Part shown: positions 1 through 8,426 of the stretch, in pieces
How the letters are laid out: each line of letters opens with the position of its first letter
Position numbering within the stretch: position 1 is the stretch's first letter
From: an uncultured Dorea sp.
Lineage (GTDB): Bacteria > Bacillota > Clostridia > Lachnospirales > Lachnospiraceae
Direction: 5' to 3'
NCBI GenBank assembly: GCA_910589275.1
Contig: CAJUTH010000009.1
Span: forward strand, 1 to 63,664
DNA length: 63,664 nucleotides
Position numbers and translations under genes: made by a program
Notes under the pieces: model-generated
Database searches by the model: none
What the model was told of the DNA's origin: nothing
The model's input: only the letters and a program-made list of their open reading frames with translations

Positions 1-1
1 C

Positions 2-286
2 TATCATACAGGTTTGCTCCAGTTTTGTATAGGTACCCACTATCTACCGTTTACGATAGAAGGAATGAATCTATTTCTGGCACAGCTTTATAAATCACTT
101 GCTGCGATCGAGGCAAAAAGACTTCCGGAGGATAGCCTGCAGCATTACAAGAAAGCGAGACAGGCGCTATTAGATGGGTTCCTTCCAGAAGTTCATCCGG
201 AAATACAAAAAATTGATCGGGCGATTCAGGAGAAGGAAAAGTTGGTTCGTAGATTAAATGAGAGGAAACTGTACATTGTTCCATAA
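2..286 (+). CDS. C-terminal end of an unrecognised helical protein (partial)
   Basis: The reading frame is open from the left edge to a TAA at 284-286, so this is probably the end of a gene that begins outside the window. The only internal start candidates are a TTG at 14 and an ATG further in, neither with a convincing ribosome binding site. The visible 90-odd residues are rich in Lys, Glu, Leu and Ala and look helical in the second half. I recognise no family. The IS3-like element begins 26 bases downstream, so it may have inserted in the 3' flank of this gene. It could still be a chance open frame. Confidence 0.4.
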   Translation, partial: YHTGLLQFCIGTHYLPFTIEGMNLFLAQLYKSLAAIEAKRLPEDSLQHYKKARQALLDGFLPEVHPEIQKIDRAIQEKEKLVRRLNERKLYIVP

Positions 287-358
287 TTGCTATTGTAGCG
301 GTCAAGCTTTTTTGTAACACTTGTGGCTAATTATTTGTTGAATTGCCACCTGAAGGTT

Positions 359-437
359 ATCGGAATTATCCACTTTCATCAATGGTGCTTCGCACCACTA
401 CGTGGCTTTGCCATTGATAAAACCGGCCAGTTCCGAT
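359..437. repeat. Nested hairpin at the 3' end of the IS3-like element
   Basis: Three nested stems: ATCGGAA at 359-365 pairs with 431-437, ATCAATGG at 378-385 pairs with 411-418, and GGTGC at 384-388 pairs with 392-396. The stretch lies between the end of the transposase remnant and the left terminal repeat, so it is non-coding DNA of the element. It may protect against read-through transcription or be a relic of an earlier palindrome insertion. Confidence 0.4.
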
Positions 438-479
438 TTGGGATAATCAAGCCAATCCAACGATATACTACGTCTATTT

Positions 480-1322
480 ATGCTACTGTTCGCTCCTGAT
501 ATGAAGTACGATAACCTTCAAACTATGCGTACGTACATAATTGTAGATAACATAAGTAAATTCCTCCACAGTCCGATACAATGAATCCTCTATTAAGAAC
601 TCATATAGGTTGATGCATTCATTTTTCAGAGGTATTGAAATACCTCTCCATTGGTGCGTTAGCATATGGACACCCGGCTCTGCTCATGCTCTGCATTACT
701 TGGACGGACTCACAAAACTCTGTAAATGCCTTTGATGTATACTGAGAACCCTGGTCACTATGCAGAATCAGTTCCTCTGTAACCGCTGGCTGTGAATTCA
801 AAGCTTTTTGCAGGGTACGGACTGCAAGATCACTGATGATATTACGATCTGTAATGCTGGACACTACGCTTCGGTCACAGAGGTCTATGATCGTGCAGTT
901 GTAACGAACATTGCCATTTTTCAGGAACAGGTAGGTGAAATCCATACACCACTTCTGGTTGGTTTTTCTGCCGTGAAATCCTGCTTCAGTCTGTTCTCAA
1001 ACACCTTATGCGACTTCCCCACACTAGCTCCTGGTTTTTTAGGGCAGATGATGGAACGCAGCCACAATTCTGTCTTCATATATTTATGAATAATTGTGGC
1101 GCTGTAGCTGTATCTACTATGTTCTAGATAAGTCCTCATTCTCCGGTAGCCATCGATACAGTTGTGGCTGTGATAGATTTTACGGACATACTCATAGACT
1201 TCTGTTTTTAATATAATAATCTGCCTTCCAGTGTTTCCGGTAATTGTAATAGGCATTCAGGCAGTTCTCCAGTCTCCCTAAAAGCCAGCGGATACCGATT
1301 TCACGGTAATGTTGTTCAATGA
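480..1322 (-). pseudogene. IS3-family transposase OrfB (DDE integrase), frameshifted
   Basis: Three overlapping frames together rebuild an OrfB transposase of the IS3 group. The N-terminal part (about 1322-1210) reads like the HTH_21 region, the middle (1256-921) contains IYHSHNCIDGYRRM, and the catalytic core (945-619) has DFTYLFL, HSDQGSQYTSKAF (second Asp) and APMERYF (Glu). The last residues (665-483) leave the family sequence near base 530; a one-base shift restores the usual ending RTSYQERTV. At least three frameshifts are needed, so no functional transposase can be made. The gene would have been expressed with OrfA by programmed frameshifting. Confidence 0.85.
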
Positions 1323-1323
1323 A

Positions 1324-1572
1324 TCAGCCTCTAATCGCTTTCCTTTGCAAAGAATGCCACCGCTTTTTTAGGAACGCTATTTCCTTCATGGAATTATATT
1401 CTTCTTTGGCTTTGGGGCTTGTCTGGCATTCTTTACGTAATTCGCCACACCACTTAGAGATGCCGGCCTTTAATACACCATACTCCGCGGTGATGCTTTT
1501 GTAGGTACGACTCTCTTCCTCATGAAGACGGACGATTTTCTTTTTGAACTCAGGTGTGTAATTTTGTGGCAT
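1324..1572 (-). pseudogene. IS3-family transposase OrfA (HTH), internally deleted
   Basis: The protein starts with PQNYTPEFKKKIVRLHEE and continues into a helix-turn-helix with AEYGV and ISKWCGE, the standard IS3/IS911-type OrfA N-terminus that binds the terminal repeats. The usual leucine-zipper stretch after KEEYNSMKE is missing and the frame is lost after FLKK, giving an 82-residue product instead of about 100. It is read together with the broken OrfB downstream and is almost certainly non-functional as a transposition factor. Confidence 0.8.
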
Positions 1573-1671
1573 AATGAATACCTCTTTCCTTGTAATTTTT
1601 ATGATATTTCATTAGCCACTCCCGTTACAACTTTATTATAGCATTTCAATACTTTCTCTTGCTTCACTACT

Positions 1672-2352
1672 TTACACTTCAATCGTTATCTGCTTTTTGA
1701 TTAACGGACATCCAAAATGCATATATACCGAAAAAGCTACAATTGACATTCCTGCTTCAATGCATTCACAAAAAAGTTTGTAATATTCTTTTTGCGCAGG
1801 ATTTATATAGATTTGCTTAACCCCCGAGTACATAGACACAAAAATATAGCACACCTTACGCCCTCTTGAAAGCATCTTTTTGATACACTCTAATTGACGA
1901 TTTGCTCGTTCCGAAAAGACTGTAGGTACAATTGCTTTTTGGTCAAATGATAATAAACTTTTGACTTCAATAATCGTATCAGTCTCCTCTATGTACAAAT
2001 CACTTTTGTATCCGTCAATCGTTTTTTCTTTCTTAATTCCATTCCTCTTCCCTAAAAAGTTAAACATTCTTCTATGTAACTGTTCTGCAATAATGTCATT
2101 TGCCATTGACAAGTTAAGTACAATAAAGCTCTTCCTATACTTCACTGCATAAATAGAATACTTCGTTCGCGCTTTTTTACTTACAGGCAAAAGCATAACG
2201 ATTCGATTGTTGATATCTATAAAGTTGCTCAGTTTACATGATGAGGGTATATAACAGAGAGTATCTTCATTATTAATATTAACTATACACAAGAATCTAT
2301 TTTTCAATTCAGTCTTAAACACCCCATATGTTATCTTTGATCCCAAATCCAC
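1672..2352 (-). CDS. sfsA: SfsA-like DNA-binding nuclease, last gene of the defence operon
   Basis: The protein resembles SfsA (sugar fermentation stimulation protein), a family with an N-terminal OB-like DNA-binding part and a C-terminal PD-(D/E)XK nuclease fold. Visible family features are FLCIVNIN near the start, ARTKYSIYAVK, KSDLYIE (catalytic Asp about 118), IIEVKS (Glu about 129, Lys about 131) and VPTVFSERANRQLECI. I chose the GTG at 2352 because AGGAAAGG precedes it by about 11 bases and SfsA proteins begin close to this point. An in-frame GTG at 2445 would overlap the upstream gene by 53 bases and has no ribosome site. SfsA is normally a stand-alone housekeeping gene, so its place behind an ATPase-helicase-methylase set suggests recruitment as an effector. 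That role is inference. Confidence 0.7.
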   Translation of the reverse strand: MDLGSKITYGVFKTELKNRFLCIVNINNEDTLCYIPSSCKLSNFIDINNRIVMLLPVSKKARTKYSIYAVKYRKSFIVLNLSMANDIIAEQLHRRMFNFLGKRNGIKKEKTIDGYKSDLYIEETDTIIEVKSLLSFDQKAIVPTVFSERANRQLECIKKMLSRGRKVCYIFVSMYSGVKQIYINPAQKEYYKLFCECIEAGMSIVAFSVYMHFGCPLIKKQITIEV

Positions 2353-2392
2353 TCTACAACTCGTCCTTTCCTGTTTCTGACTTAAACCCTTA

Positions 2393-2749
2393 CTATTCAA
2401 TATAATCTGAAATACGTATAACACCGTGCTCTTCGATAATATCACTAATGCATTCTAAACCATATATGATAAGATTTCGCATGCAAACTCGAGGAGCCTC
2501 AGTATGGTATTTTGCTTGAAGGAAATGTAACCATGTTCCATCAGGATCAAACGAGGAATAATTATATTTGGAGCCTAATCCATCATGTGGCACATATGTC
2601 AATGGATTAAAATCCGGATAATTCTTAACTGCATATGCCGCCGCAAAAACACCAGCATCTGACGCATCAATAAACCACCCCTCATTTTTAAATGCCTGTG
2701 CAATTTTACTTGCCTTTTCACTTAAAGCAAATTGTGTCGAATCTTCCAT
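2393..2749 (-). CDS. Unknown 118-residue protein of the defence operon
   Basis: The ATG overlaps the stop of the ATPase gene (TAATG), so translation is coupled. The sequence is acidic and probably all-helical, with SEKASKIAQAFKNEGWFID, SDAGVFAAAYAVKN, DPDGTWLHFLQAKY and a final helix around IIYGLECISDIIEEHG. The helical start followed by a SDAxxFAxAxA segment faintly recalls small Dnd-type helical DNA-binding proteins such as DndE, but this is not good enough for an assignment. It may be a partner or DNA-loading factor of the neighbouring DndD-like ATPase. No enzymatic motif is visible. Confidence 0.65.
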   Translation of the reverse strand: MEDSTQFALSEKASKIAQAFKNEGWFIDASDAGVFAAAYAVKNYPDFNPLTYVPHDGLGSKYNYSSFDPDGTWLHFLQAKYHTEAPRVCMRNLIIYGLECISDIIEEHGVIRISDYIE

Positions 2750-4743
2750 TATTCTGCTCCTTTCTCTATCGTAGTATGTTCAGAATCTACCCTGTTTAAA
2801 GTCATTTCTCGAACAATCATATGACCCAAGTCTTTTCTTGCCGTATTTGCATCAATCTCACCAATATTAGCAAGTAATAAAACCTGATCAGATAATTCTG
2901 GAAGGACGCTAATAATCTTTTTTTTATTATTGCTGGAATATCTATTGAATGTAGAATCCATAATCACAGGACCTTCCAAAGGTGCATTACGATGTAGCGC
3001 ACCAATAAGTGCAAACGCTACAATCTGCTCCCAACCAGCAGATCTATGCGGAACGGGATTTCCGTCTCTCATAATTTCCAAGCCGTAATTATTATTGATT
3101 TTAAGGCTATCATAATCTTTTTCAGTACTCATTTTAAGAAACAAATCTGTTGCATCTTTTTCGACCTTTTGACGTAGTTGATCTCGATAAGTACCAACTG
3201 CATCTCTAAAGATTTCTTCGACTCCTTGGGCGAATTGAACCTTAGCCTGCGCTATGCCTAGTCTTGTTCCCTTAGATGTCACTTTGATTTGCTCAGTTAA
3301 TGCCTTGATAATTTCTTCAAGTTTATGTATTTCTTCTTCAATACCTCTAATTCCTTCGGCAACCGCCTCCAACTTCTGTTCACATTCTAACGACCTTCGA
3401 GTAAGATCACGAACATAATCTTCATTACTATCAATGTTTCCTGCCAAAGCAATAGTAACCGAAGAAAGTTGATTATCACAAAGATCACCTAGCTTAATTT
3501 GTAGTCCATTTAACTCTTTGCATCTAATAAGCAGAACATCAAGATGATCCTCATCCAACTCAAGCATCTGGAGACGGCTTATCATTTGCATATTATTCTG
3601 TAAATGAGTCGCTTCTTCATCACATAACCCTTCAATTCCGTTTTCGATTTTTCGAATAGCTTCACAAATGTAATCTTTTTCTGAATTCAATACTTGGTGT
3701 TCACATACCGGGCAAGTTCCAGTTTCCATTGCCTTCCGCATATACTCAATAATGGCTTTCTTGTCTTTCGCAGCGACCTGTTTTGCACTAAGTGAGGACA
3801 CCTCACCTTGTAATTCCAAAATAGTATCTTGAACCGGCTTCATCAATAGCCACTTCCAAGCTTCTTTAAGCAAATCAACTATTTCCGACTTCTTGGCATC
3901 AATTTCACCTTTTGTGCGTTCAATTTCTTCTACAATACGAGACTTCTTATCAAGAAGGATTTTCAGCTGAGCGATTTTTTGCATTTCTGCATCAATACCA
4001 TGCATCTCTTCTAACAGTTCCTGCTGGCGTTTCTTTTTGGCTTCTAATTCTTGCTCTTGAAGCTTCTTATCCTCTAGGCGTTTTCCTTTTTGCACACCCA
4101 GTTCTGCAGTTCGTTTATCTTGTTTTTCCGCCGTATTTTCTTCATCTTCATATATACTACGAATCCTCTTAACATCTGCCGCCCCATTTGTGAGAATCGG
4201 AAGACCGAGAATCTTTTCTATAGCTTCTTTTATTGTATTTCCACTTCCTGAATCTGTCCTGAGCAGAACAGAATAATCCTGTAACATTTCGGCATCAAAC
4301 AGGAAAAAGCGTGAAATTTCTTCTGGCATCATAGTCCTAACTATTCGATCAGCTTCGTCGGCAGAAAGAATATTCCCATTAACATTCACATACAGTTCAA
4401 CGACCATATCCGCATTGCACTCCGGAATAGTTACACCATTAGGTACACACTTCCTCGTAATAATGTAAAAATCTTCTCCGTTAGATAGTGTTAGCTCCGT
4501 ATAAAATGAATACTTTCCATTATGAATTCCTTGAGTATTTACATAGCTGAAATAATCATCTTGAGCACTAATCGGACTTTCAATATTCCCAAAGAAGAGA
4601 AAATTGAAAGCCTTCATAATTGTAGTTTTTCCACGACCATTATCTGCCCATATAATAGTGACCCCATTTTGATTAGTAAAATCAATTTCTTCTCGATTAA
4701 GATACGGACCAAAATTTTCAATTGCAAATTTTACAAATCTCAT
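2749..4743 (-). CDS. DndD/SMC-like ATPase with zinc-hook coiled coil
   Basis: A 664-residue ABC-type ATPase of the DndD/Rad50/RecF class. The N-terminus FAIENFGPYLNREEIDF leads to Walker A ADNGRGKTT (residues about 33-41). A long Lys/Glu-rich coiled coil spans about 205-500 and holds a zinc hook CPVC at 344-347. The C-terminal ATPase lobe has a signature-like RSAGWEQIVAFAL (568-580) and a Walker B segment PVIMDSTFNR (592-601). In DndD-type proteins the residue after the Walker B Asp is likewise often not Glu. Such proteins bind DNA ends and couple ATP hydrolysis to sensing or cutting. The ATG overlaps the preceding stop (ATGA). No DndB or DndC gene is nearby, so this is not a standard phosphorothioation system. 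Confidence 0.85.
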   Translation of the reverse strand: MRFVKFAIENFGPYLNREEIDFTNQNGVTIIWADNGRGKTTIMKAFNFLFFGNIESPISAQDDYFSYVNTQGIHNGKYSFYTELTLSNGEDFYIITRKCVPNGVTIPECNADMVVELYVNVNGNILSADEADRIVRTMMPEEISRFFLFDAEMLQDYSVLLRTDSGSGNTIKEAIEKILGLPILTNGAADVKRIRSIYEDEENTAEKQDKRTAELGVQKGKRLEDKKLQEQELEAKKKRQQELLEEMHGIDAEMQKIAQLKILLDKKSRIVEEIERTKGEIDAKKSEIVDLLKEAWKWLLMKPVQDTILELQGEVSSLSAKQVAAKDKKAIIEYMRKAMETGTCPVCEHQVLNSEKDYICEAIRKIENGIEGLCDEEATHLQNNMQMISRLQMLELDEDHLDVLLIRCKELNGLQIKLGDLCDNQLSSVTIALAGNIDSNEDYVRDLTRRSLECEQKLEAVAEGIRGIEEEIHKLEEIIKALTEQIKVTSKGTRLGIAQAKVQFAQGVEEIFRDAVGTYRDQLRQKVEKDATDLFLKMSTEKDYDSLKINNNYGLEIMRDGNPVPHRSAGWEQIVAFALIGALHRNAPLEGPVIMDSTFNRYSSNNKKKIISVLPELSDQVLLLANIGEIDANTARKDLGHMIVREMTLNRVDSEHTTIEKGAE

Positions 4744-4934
4744 GACTCTTCTTCTAACCTTTCTGTAATTTGATCAAAGTAGCTCTTCAATCTGCCTTGG
4801 CGAACAGCTACACTTTCTTGATTGTCCCTCTGTATCACTGCGATATTCTTAATAACATCTGCTGGAATTTCCGGATGATTCTCAGCACGAAGCTTCTCAA
4901 GAACACGCAATAACTCGTCCAGACTATTCTTCAT
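4740..4934 (-). CDS. Small helical protein between helicase and ATPase (64 aa)
   Basis: I start this gene at 4934 because GGAGG lies 8 bases ahead, inside the last codons of the helicase gene; the longer frame from 4988 lacks a ribosome site. The product is charged and heptad-like (LDELLRVLEKLRAE, then LKSYFDQITERLEEE), suggesting a short coiled coil. Its stop overlaps the ATG of the ATPase gene, so it is translationally coupled on both sides. I recognise no family. An adaptor that pairs with the ATPase coiled coil or the helicase is a reasonable guess, no more. Confidence 0.6.
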   Translation of the reverse strand: MKNSLDELLRVLEKLRAENHPEIPADVIKNIAVIQRDNQESVAVRQGRLKSYFDQITERLEEES

Positions 4935-4935
4935 C

Positions 4936-7041
4936 TTAACAACCTCCGTTCGTGAACTGTTTATAATCAATTCCATAATCAATTGCAATAAGCTTTAAAT
5001 CTGTAGTACAGGAAGCTCGATTACGCGCTCCCTCACCAAATTCAATGGCTCTCGATAATTCACCATATACAATGTTCATACTCTTATCCTGAATGGATGT
5101 AGAACTTGCAGGCGTAACAATCACATCGTATAAGAATGAAAAATTCTTTCCTTCTGCTTTCCTTAGAATTCTTCCACGCCGTTGAATAAATTCCCTTGGA
5201 TTTTTTGAAGAGGCGAGAATTACCGCATGTGTTGTTGCAGGTATATCTATGCCTTCATCCAAACACTTAATTGATACAAGAACACCACCATTTTTCTTGA
5301 AATATTCGAGTGTATTGTCTTTATCTCCATCCATGTCGGCATAATACATGAAAGAAGAGACACCATGCCTTAACAGCATCAAATTAATTTCCCTTAATTG
5401 ATCCTTATCTTCGCAATATACAAGCCACTTTTGACCAGGCTTATAATAATGTTGAATAACTTCTAATGCACTTACTTTTTTATTCTCAGCTTTTTTAATT
5501 ATTCTTGCACGCTGTATTTGCATCATTTCAATATAAGAACTATGTTCACCGCTACTACTTTTAGACGTTGCAATTGCATAATGTTTTGCTATTTTCCTTG
5601 ATATCTCGTTCCATTCTTCTTGTTCATTCTCCGTGAGAGCGACACTTTGAGGATAGTAGTAGTATGGAGTTAAAACTTTCCCTTTTATCGCATCATGTAA
5701 AGTAAAAGGTGGCTTAAGCAACTTACCAAAATAGTTAAATATGGCCTGTGTGCCTTCTGGATCTCCAAATCTTTCTGGTGTAGCTGAAAGACCAAGTCGT
5801 GCATTACTTTCTATTCTAAAGAAGTGTCGCTTCAACGGTGCGCCCATGTTATGTACTTCATCCGCAATCACAACAAGATGATCACCTTGATGAATGCTAT
5901 TTAGAAATTCATCTTTAACAGCCGTATCCATCATTGCAATTACAATTTTATGATTATCAGAATCAGGTGATGTCCAATTGTAAAGTACGCCCGGACTCCT
6001 CCAATTATTATTTCCGTCTCCGCAAAGCAAAATTTTCCGATCATAATCGGACATTTTTTCAATAATCTCATTCCGCCAGTGATATAGCAGCAATTTTGAT
6101 GGAACAAGTATTAAGACACACTTCTCGCGCTCAAGCATGTACCGTGCTGCAGCAATAGCAATCATTGTTTTCCCACATCCAGTACACCCCTGGTAAACAG
6201 CTTTAAAGCCCTGACTTTCCCATTTGTTGAGAGCATCTGTCTGATGATTCATTAAATGATAGTGGTGCCTACGTCGCTCTGGTTCCCATTTTTCTTCTTT
6301 ATGCATTTGAACAGTAATCTCTTCAAGAAGTTCCTCCCAACTATAACCAGATGCAAATTGTTTAATCTGCGTCTCCACCTGCACCGGCAGGCTATATAGC
6401 GTCACTGTTGGATAAACATGGTTCCATATCTTGCCAAATGTACTGGTAAGCTCATCCACTCGTTCTTTTTCTTTTCCTCCATCCCAACTTTGAAATACAT
6501 CTGCCGATTCAATATTTCCGTCATTTGATAATCCTTTAAATGTTTCATTAAAAGAACCTCTAAATCCCACACTATTACCATCCGAATCATAGAAAATTCC
6601 AGCTTTATCATGATATAGCTTTAACATCTTAGAATCCGTACCGTTCCGAACTACAGCTATTCTAACCTCAATAATTTCAGAAGCAATAAGACAAGCCAGC
6701 AGCCTCGCTGGTTTTTCTAGGCTTGGCTCATTTATGAATTCCCTTACTTCTTCAATCATAGCATCACGAACCACTTCATCTTCCTTCGCCAACACCCCTT
6801 GACTAATTGCCTCTTGATCTTCATCAGACAAAAAAGGAGAACAAATAATTCGCATCTTTCCGCCATTATTAATAAAATCTTTCAGTGCATCCCACGCAAC
6901 TAAATAGACTGATGAACCAAAGTACCCTGATATTCGATCATAACGAACAGCTTCTCGCATGCATGGCATATAGAATTCGGCAGAAACATCATCATCAAGC
7001 TTGTTATAAGAACTTTTAAATTCATGATTACTCAGAGACAT
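4936..7041 (-). CDS. PLD-nuclease/superfamily 2 helicase fusion
   Basis: A 701-residue protein with two parts. Residues 1 to about 210 form a phospholipase-D-like domain (FYMPCMREAVRYDRISGYFG, then HDKAGIFYDSDGNSVGFRGSFNE with the HxK motif at 144-146 and a downstream GSFNE), as found in restriction-type nucleases. Residues about 265-640 are a DEAD/DEAH translocase: Walker A GCTGCGKT (285-292), DEVH (394-397), GLSATPER (417-424) and QRRGR (620-624). Start: ATG at 7041 with GGAG 9 bases upstream inside the previous gene; a TTG at 7056 is less likely. The architecture matches helicase-nuclease subunits of phage-defence and type III-like restriction systems, and it overlaps its upstream neighbour by 14 bases. 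Confidence 0.88.
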   Translation of the reverse strand: MSLSNHEFKSSYNKLDDDVSAEFYMPCMREAVRYDRISGYFGSSVYLVAWDALKDFINNGGKMRIICSPFLSDEDQEAISQGVLAKEDEVVRDAMIEEVREFINEPSLEKPARLLACLIASEIIEVRIAVVRNGTDSKMLKLYHDKAGIFYDSDGNSVGFRGSFNETFKGLSNDGNIESADVFQSWDGGKEKERVDELTSTFGKIWNHVYPTVTLYSLPVQVETQIKQFASGYSWEELLEEITVQMHKEEKWEPERRRHHYHLMNHQTDALNKWESQGFKAVYQGCTGCGKTMIAIAAARYMLEREKCVLILVPSKLLLYHWRNEIIEKMSDYDRKILLCGDGNNNWRSPGVLYNWTSPDSDNHKIVIAMMDTAVKDEFLNSIHQGDHLVVIADEVHNMGAPLKRHFFRIESNARLGLSATPERFGDPEGTQAIFNYFGKLLKPPFTLHDAIKGKVLTPYYYYPQSVALTENEQEEWNEISRKIAKHYAIATSKSSSGEHSSYIEMMQIQRARIIKKAENKKVSALEVIQHYYKPGQKWLVYCEDKDQLREINLMLLRHGVSSFMYYADMDGDKDNTLEYFKKNGGVLVSIKCLDEGIDIPATTHAVILASSKNPREFIQRRGRILRKAEGKNFSFLYDVIVTPASSTSIQDKSMNIVYGELSRAIEFGEGARNRASCTTDLKLIAIDYGIDYKQFTNGGC

Positions 7042-7585
7042 AATTCCACGCTCCAATCATTTTTGCTGTGTCCACATCCATGCGCATTTTAAGCGCCTCA
7101 ATTAAATGACATCGTTGTGCCATAACAAGAACTTCCTTTGTAGTCCTCTTTGTCTGACAAACAATCGATTTGCCAAGTGTATCCAGCATATACTCCAATT
7201 TCACCTGTAAATTAGCAGAATAAGCAAATTCACGATGTTTTCCGGTCTCCCAAATCACATAAATTCCATAAGCAGGATCATTAAGAGGATTTGCATATCC
7301 TACAATAAATGTAAATCCGTTCTCCGGATCTATAAGCAAGCGCCTTTCACCGGGGCGTTGATTTTCTATAATTAACTGAATTTTATACTCCGTTCCCGAT
7401 CTTCCACCCATTGGACCAGTACAATTATAAAGGTACACCTTGACTGGCACAATAGATGGAAGTGCTAAATCAAGAAATATCGGTTTCAAGGAATCAGATT
7501 TTTTTTGCACAAAAGCATCGCCCAGATCAGTAATAAACATCTCATTCAACTTTGCCTGTGGCAGTTTTTTCGCATATTCTGCCAT
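7028..7585 (-). CDS. Unknown 185-residue protein linked to the two methyltransferases
   Basis: The gene has a strong AAGGAGG six bases before its ATG, and overlaps the methyltransferase upstream (44 bases) and the helicase downstream (14 bases). The middle contains GGRSGTEYKIQLIIE, GERRLLIDPENGFTFIVGY and YGIYVIWETGKHREF, a mixed alpha/beta pattern with a conserved-looking Arg/Glu/Lys set. That would fit a specificity or restriction-type domain reading DNA next to its cognate methylases. I recognise no named family. Given its place it may sense unmodified sites or be the nuclease of the system, but no certain PD-(D/E)XK or HNH motif is visible. Confidence 0.65.
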   Translation of the reverse strand: MAEYAKKLPQAKLNEMFITDLGDAFVQKKSDSLKPIFLDLALPSIVPVKVYLYNCTGPMGGRSGTEYKIQLIIENQRPGERRLLIDPENGFTFIVGYANPLNDPAYGIYVIWETGKHREFAYSANLQVKLEYMLDTLGKSIVCQTKRTTKEVLVMAQRCHLIEALKMRMDVDTAKMIGAWNYVSE

Positions 7586-8426
7586 GAGAATCCTCCTTTA
7601 CTACTGCCTTCATTTCACATTCCGCTATGTCAATATACTCTTGATACACATCAAAACCCACAAAACGTCTGCCAAGCTCAACCGCTGCAACGCCAGTTGT
7701 ACCTGATCCGACCCATGGATCAACCACTAAATCTCCTGAATTAGTACATGCTTTTATATACTTTTCTGGAAGGTAGGCCGGTTGCATCGCTTGATGCTTA
7801 CCTTTTTTTGCCGACACCCCTCCAGTAATTATATTTAATGGCAAAGCGCCAATTGGATTAGGATCTATTGTTTTTTTCTTTCGTACATATGTTAATCCAT
7901 TGCCTCTTGGCTTATATTCATAATCACTGTATGTTTCAAGACTGTGTGATTCATATGGTCGTCTAATTGCATCAATATTTATTTCCCATTTCGGTGAAAC
8001 TGAAAACCACAAATTTTGCTCATAGCCATCTTGACAAGCACAGCGAAGTCCGGTAGGCACCGGATTTCCTTTTACCCAAATCTCTATATCCACACAAAAC
8101 ATATGCCATTTTTCCTCTAGCATAATAGCAAGCTTCTCTATTACCAAAGATCTCCTCGACGAGGCATGAGATGTTTTTTTCTCTCTGTTTGCCTTAACAT
8201 TTATTACCAGAAAGCCATCATCGGAGAGTACGTGCAATGCTCCATCAATAAATGGTGAAATCTTATCTATATATTCTGTTGTCTTCCAAACTCCATAGTT
8301 TCTTTCTGCATTGGGATACGGGGGGGAGCCATATACAAGTTTTGCGCATCCTTTAGGTAGCTTGAGCATTCCTGTAGCACCATCTTGGCATTTAAGTAAG
8401 TAATCTTTTCCTGCAAAATCAAGCAT
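7542..8426 (-). CDS. DNA methyltransferase 2 (SPPY, N4/N6 type)
   Basis: A 294-residue SAM-dependent DNA methyltransferase of the permuted beta arrangement. Catalytic motif IV comes first (VYGSPPYPNAERNYG, SPPY at about 34-37). The SAM-binding loop comes last (VVDPWVGSGTTGVAAVELGR, residues about 235-254), followed by FVGFDVYQEYIDIA. SPPY is most often seen in N4-cytosine enzymes, although N6-adenine cannot be excluded. The first residues overlap the end of methyltransferase 1 by eight bases and AAAGGA precedes the ATG. It is a different protein from its neighbour, so the pair may modify the two strands of an asymmetric site. Confidence 0.88.
   Translation of the reverse strand: MLDFAGKDYLLKCQDGATGMLKLPKGCAKLVYGSPPYPNAERNYGVWKTTEYIDKISPFIDGALHVLSDDGFLVINVKANREKKTSHASSRRSLVIEKLAIMLEEKWHMFCVDIEIWVKGNPVPTGLRCACQDGYEQNLWFSVSPKWEINIDAIRRPYESHSLETYSDYEYKPRGNGLTYVRKKKTIDPNPIGALPLNIITGGVSAKKGKHQAMQPAYLPEKYIKACTNSGDLVVDPWVGSGTTGVAAVELGRRFVGFDVYQEYIDIAECEMKAVVKEDSHGRICEKTATGKVE

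Larger units (their letters stand above)
313..1629 (-). mobile_element. Decayed IS3-family insertion sequence
   Basis: About 1.3 kb, bounded by imperfect terminal inverted repeats. TTGTAAC-N4-GTGGCTAA at 312-330 matches the complement of 1612-1630 at 15 of 19 positions, and the outer TG...CA dinucleotides are typical of the IS3 family. Inside, on the minus strand, are remains of orfA (HTH) and orfB (DDE integrase core). No target-site duplication is visible at the ends (TTT against ACT). Several frameshifts and an internal deletion make it inactive. The 3' end carries a nested hairpin at 359-437. Confidence 0.85.

Noticed and set aside
313..1629. Functional IS element
   Set aside because: Transposase needs at least three frameshift repairs and OrfA has an internal deletion; no target duplication is visible.
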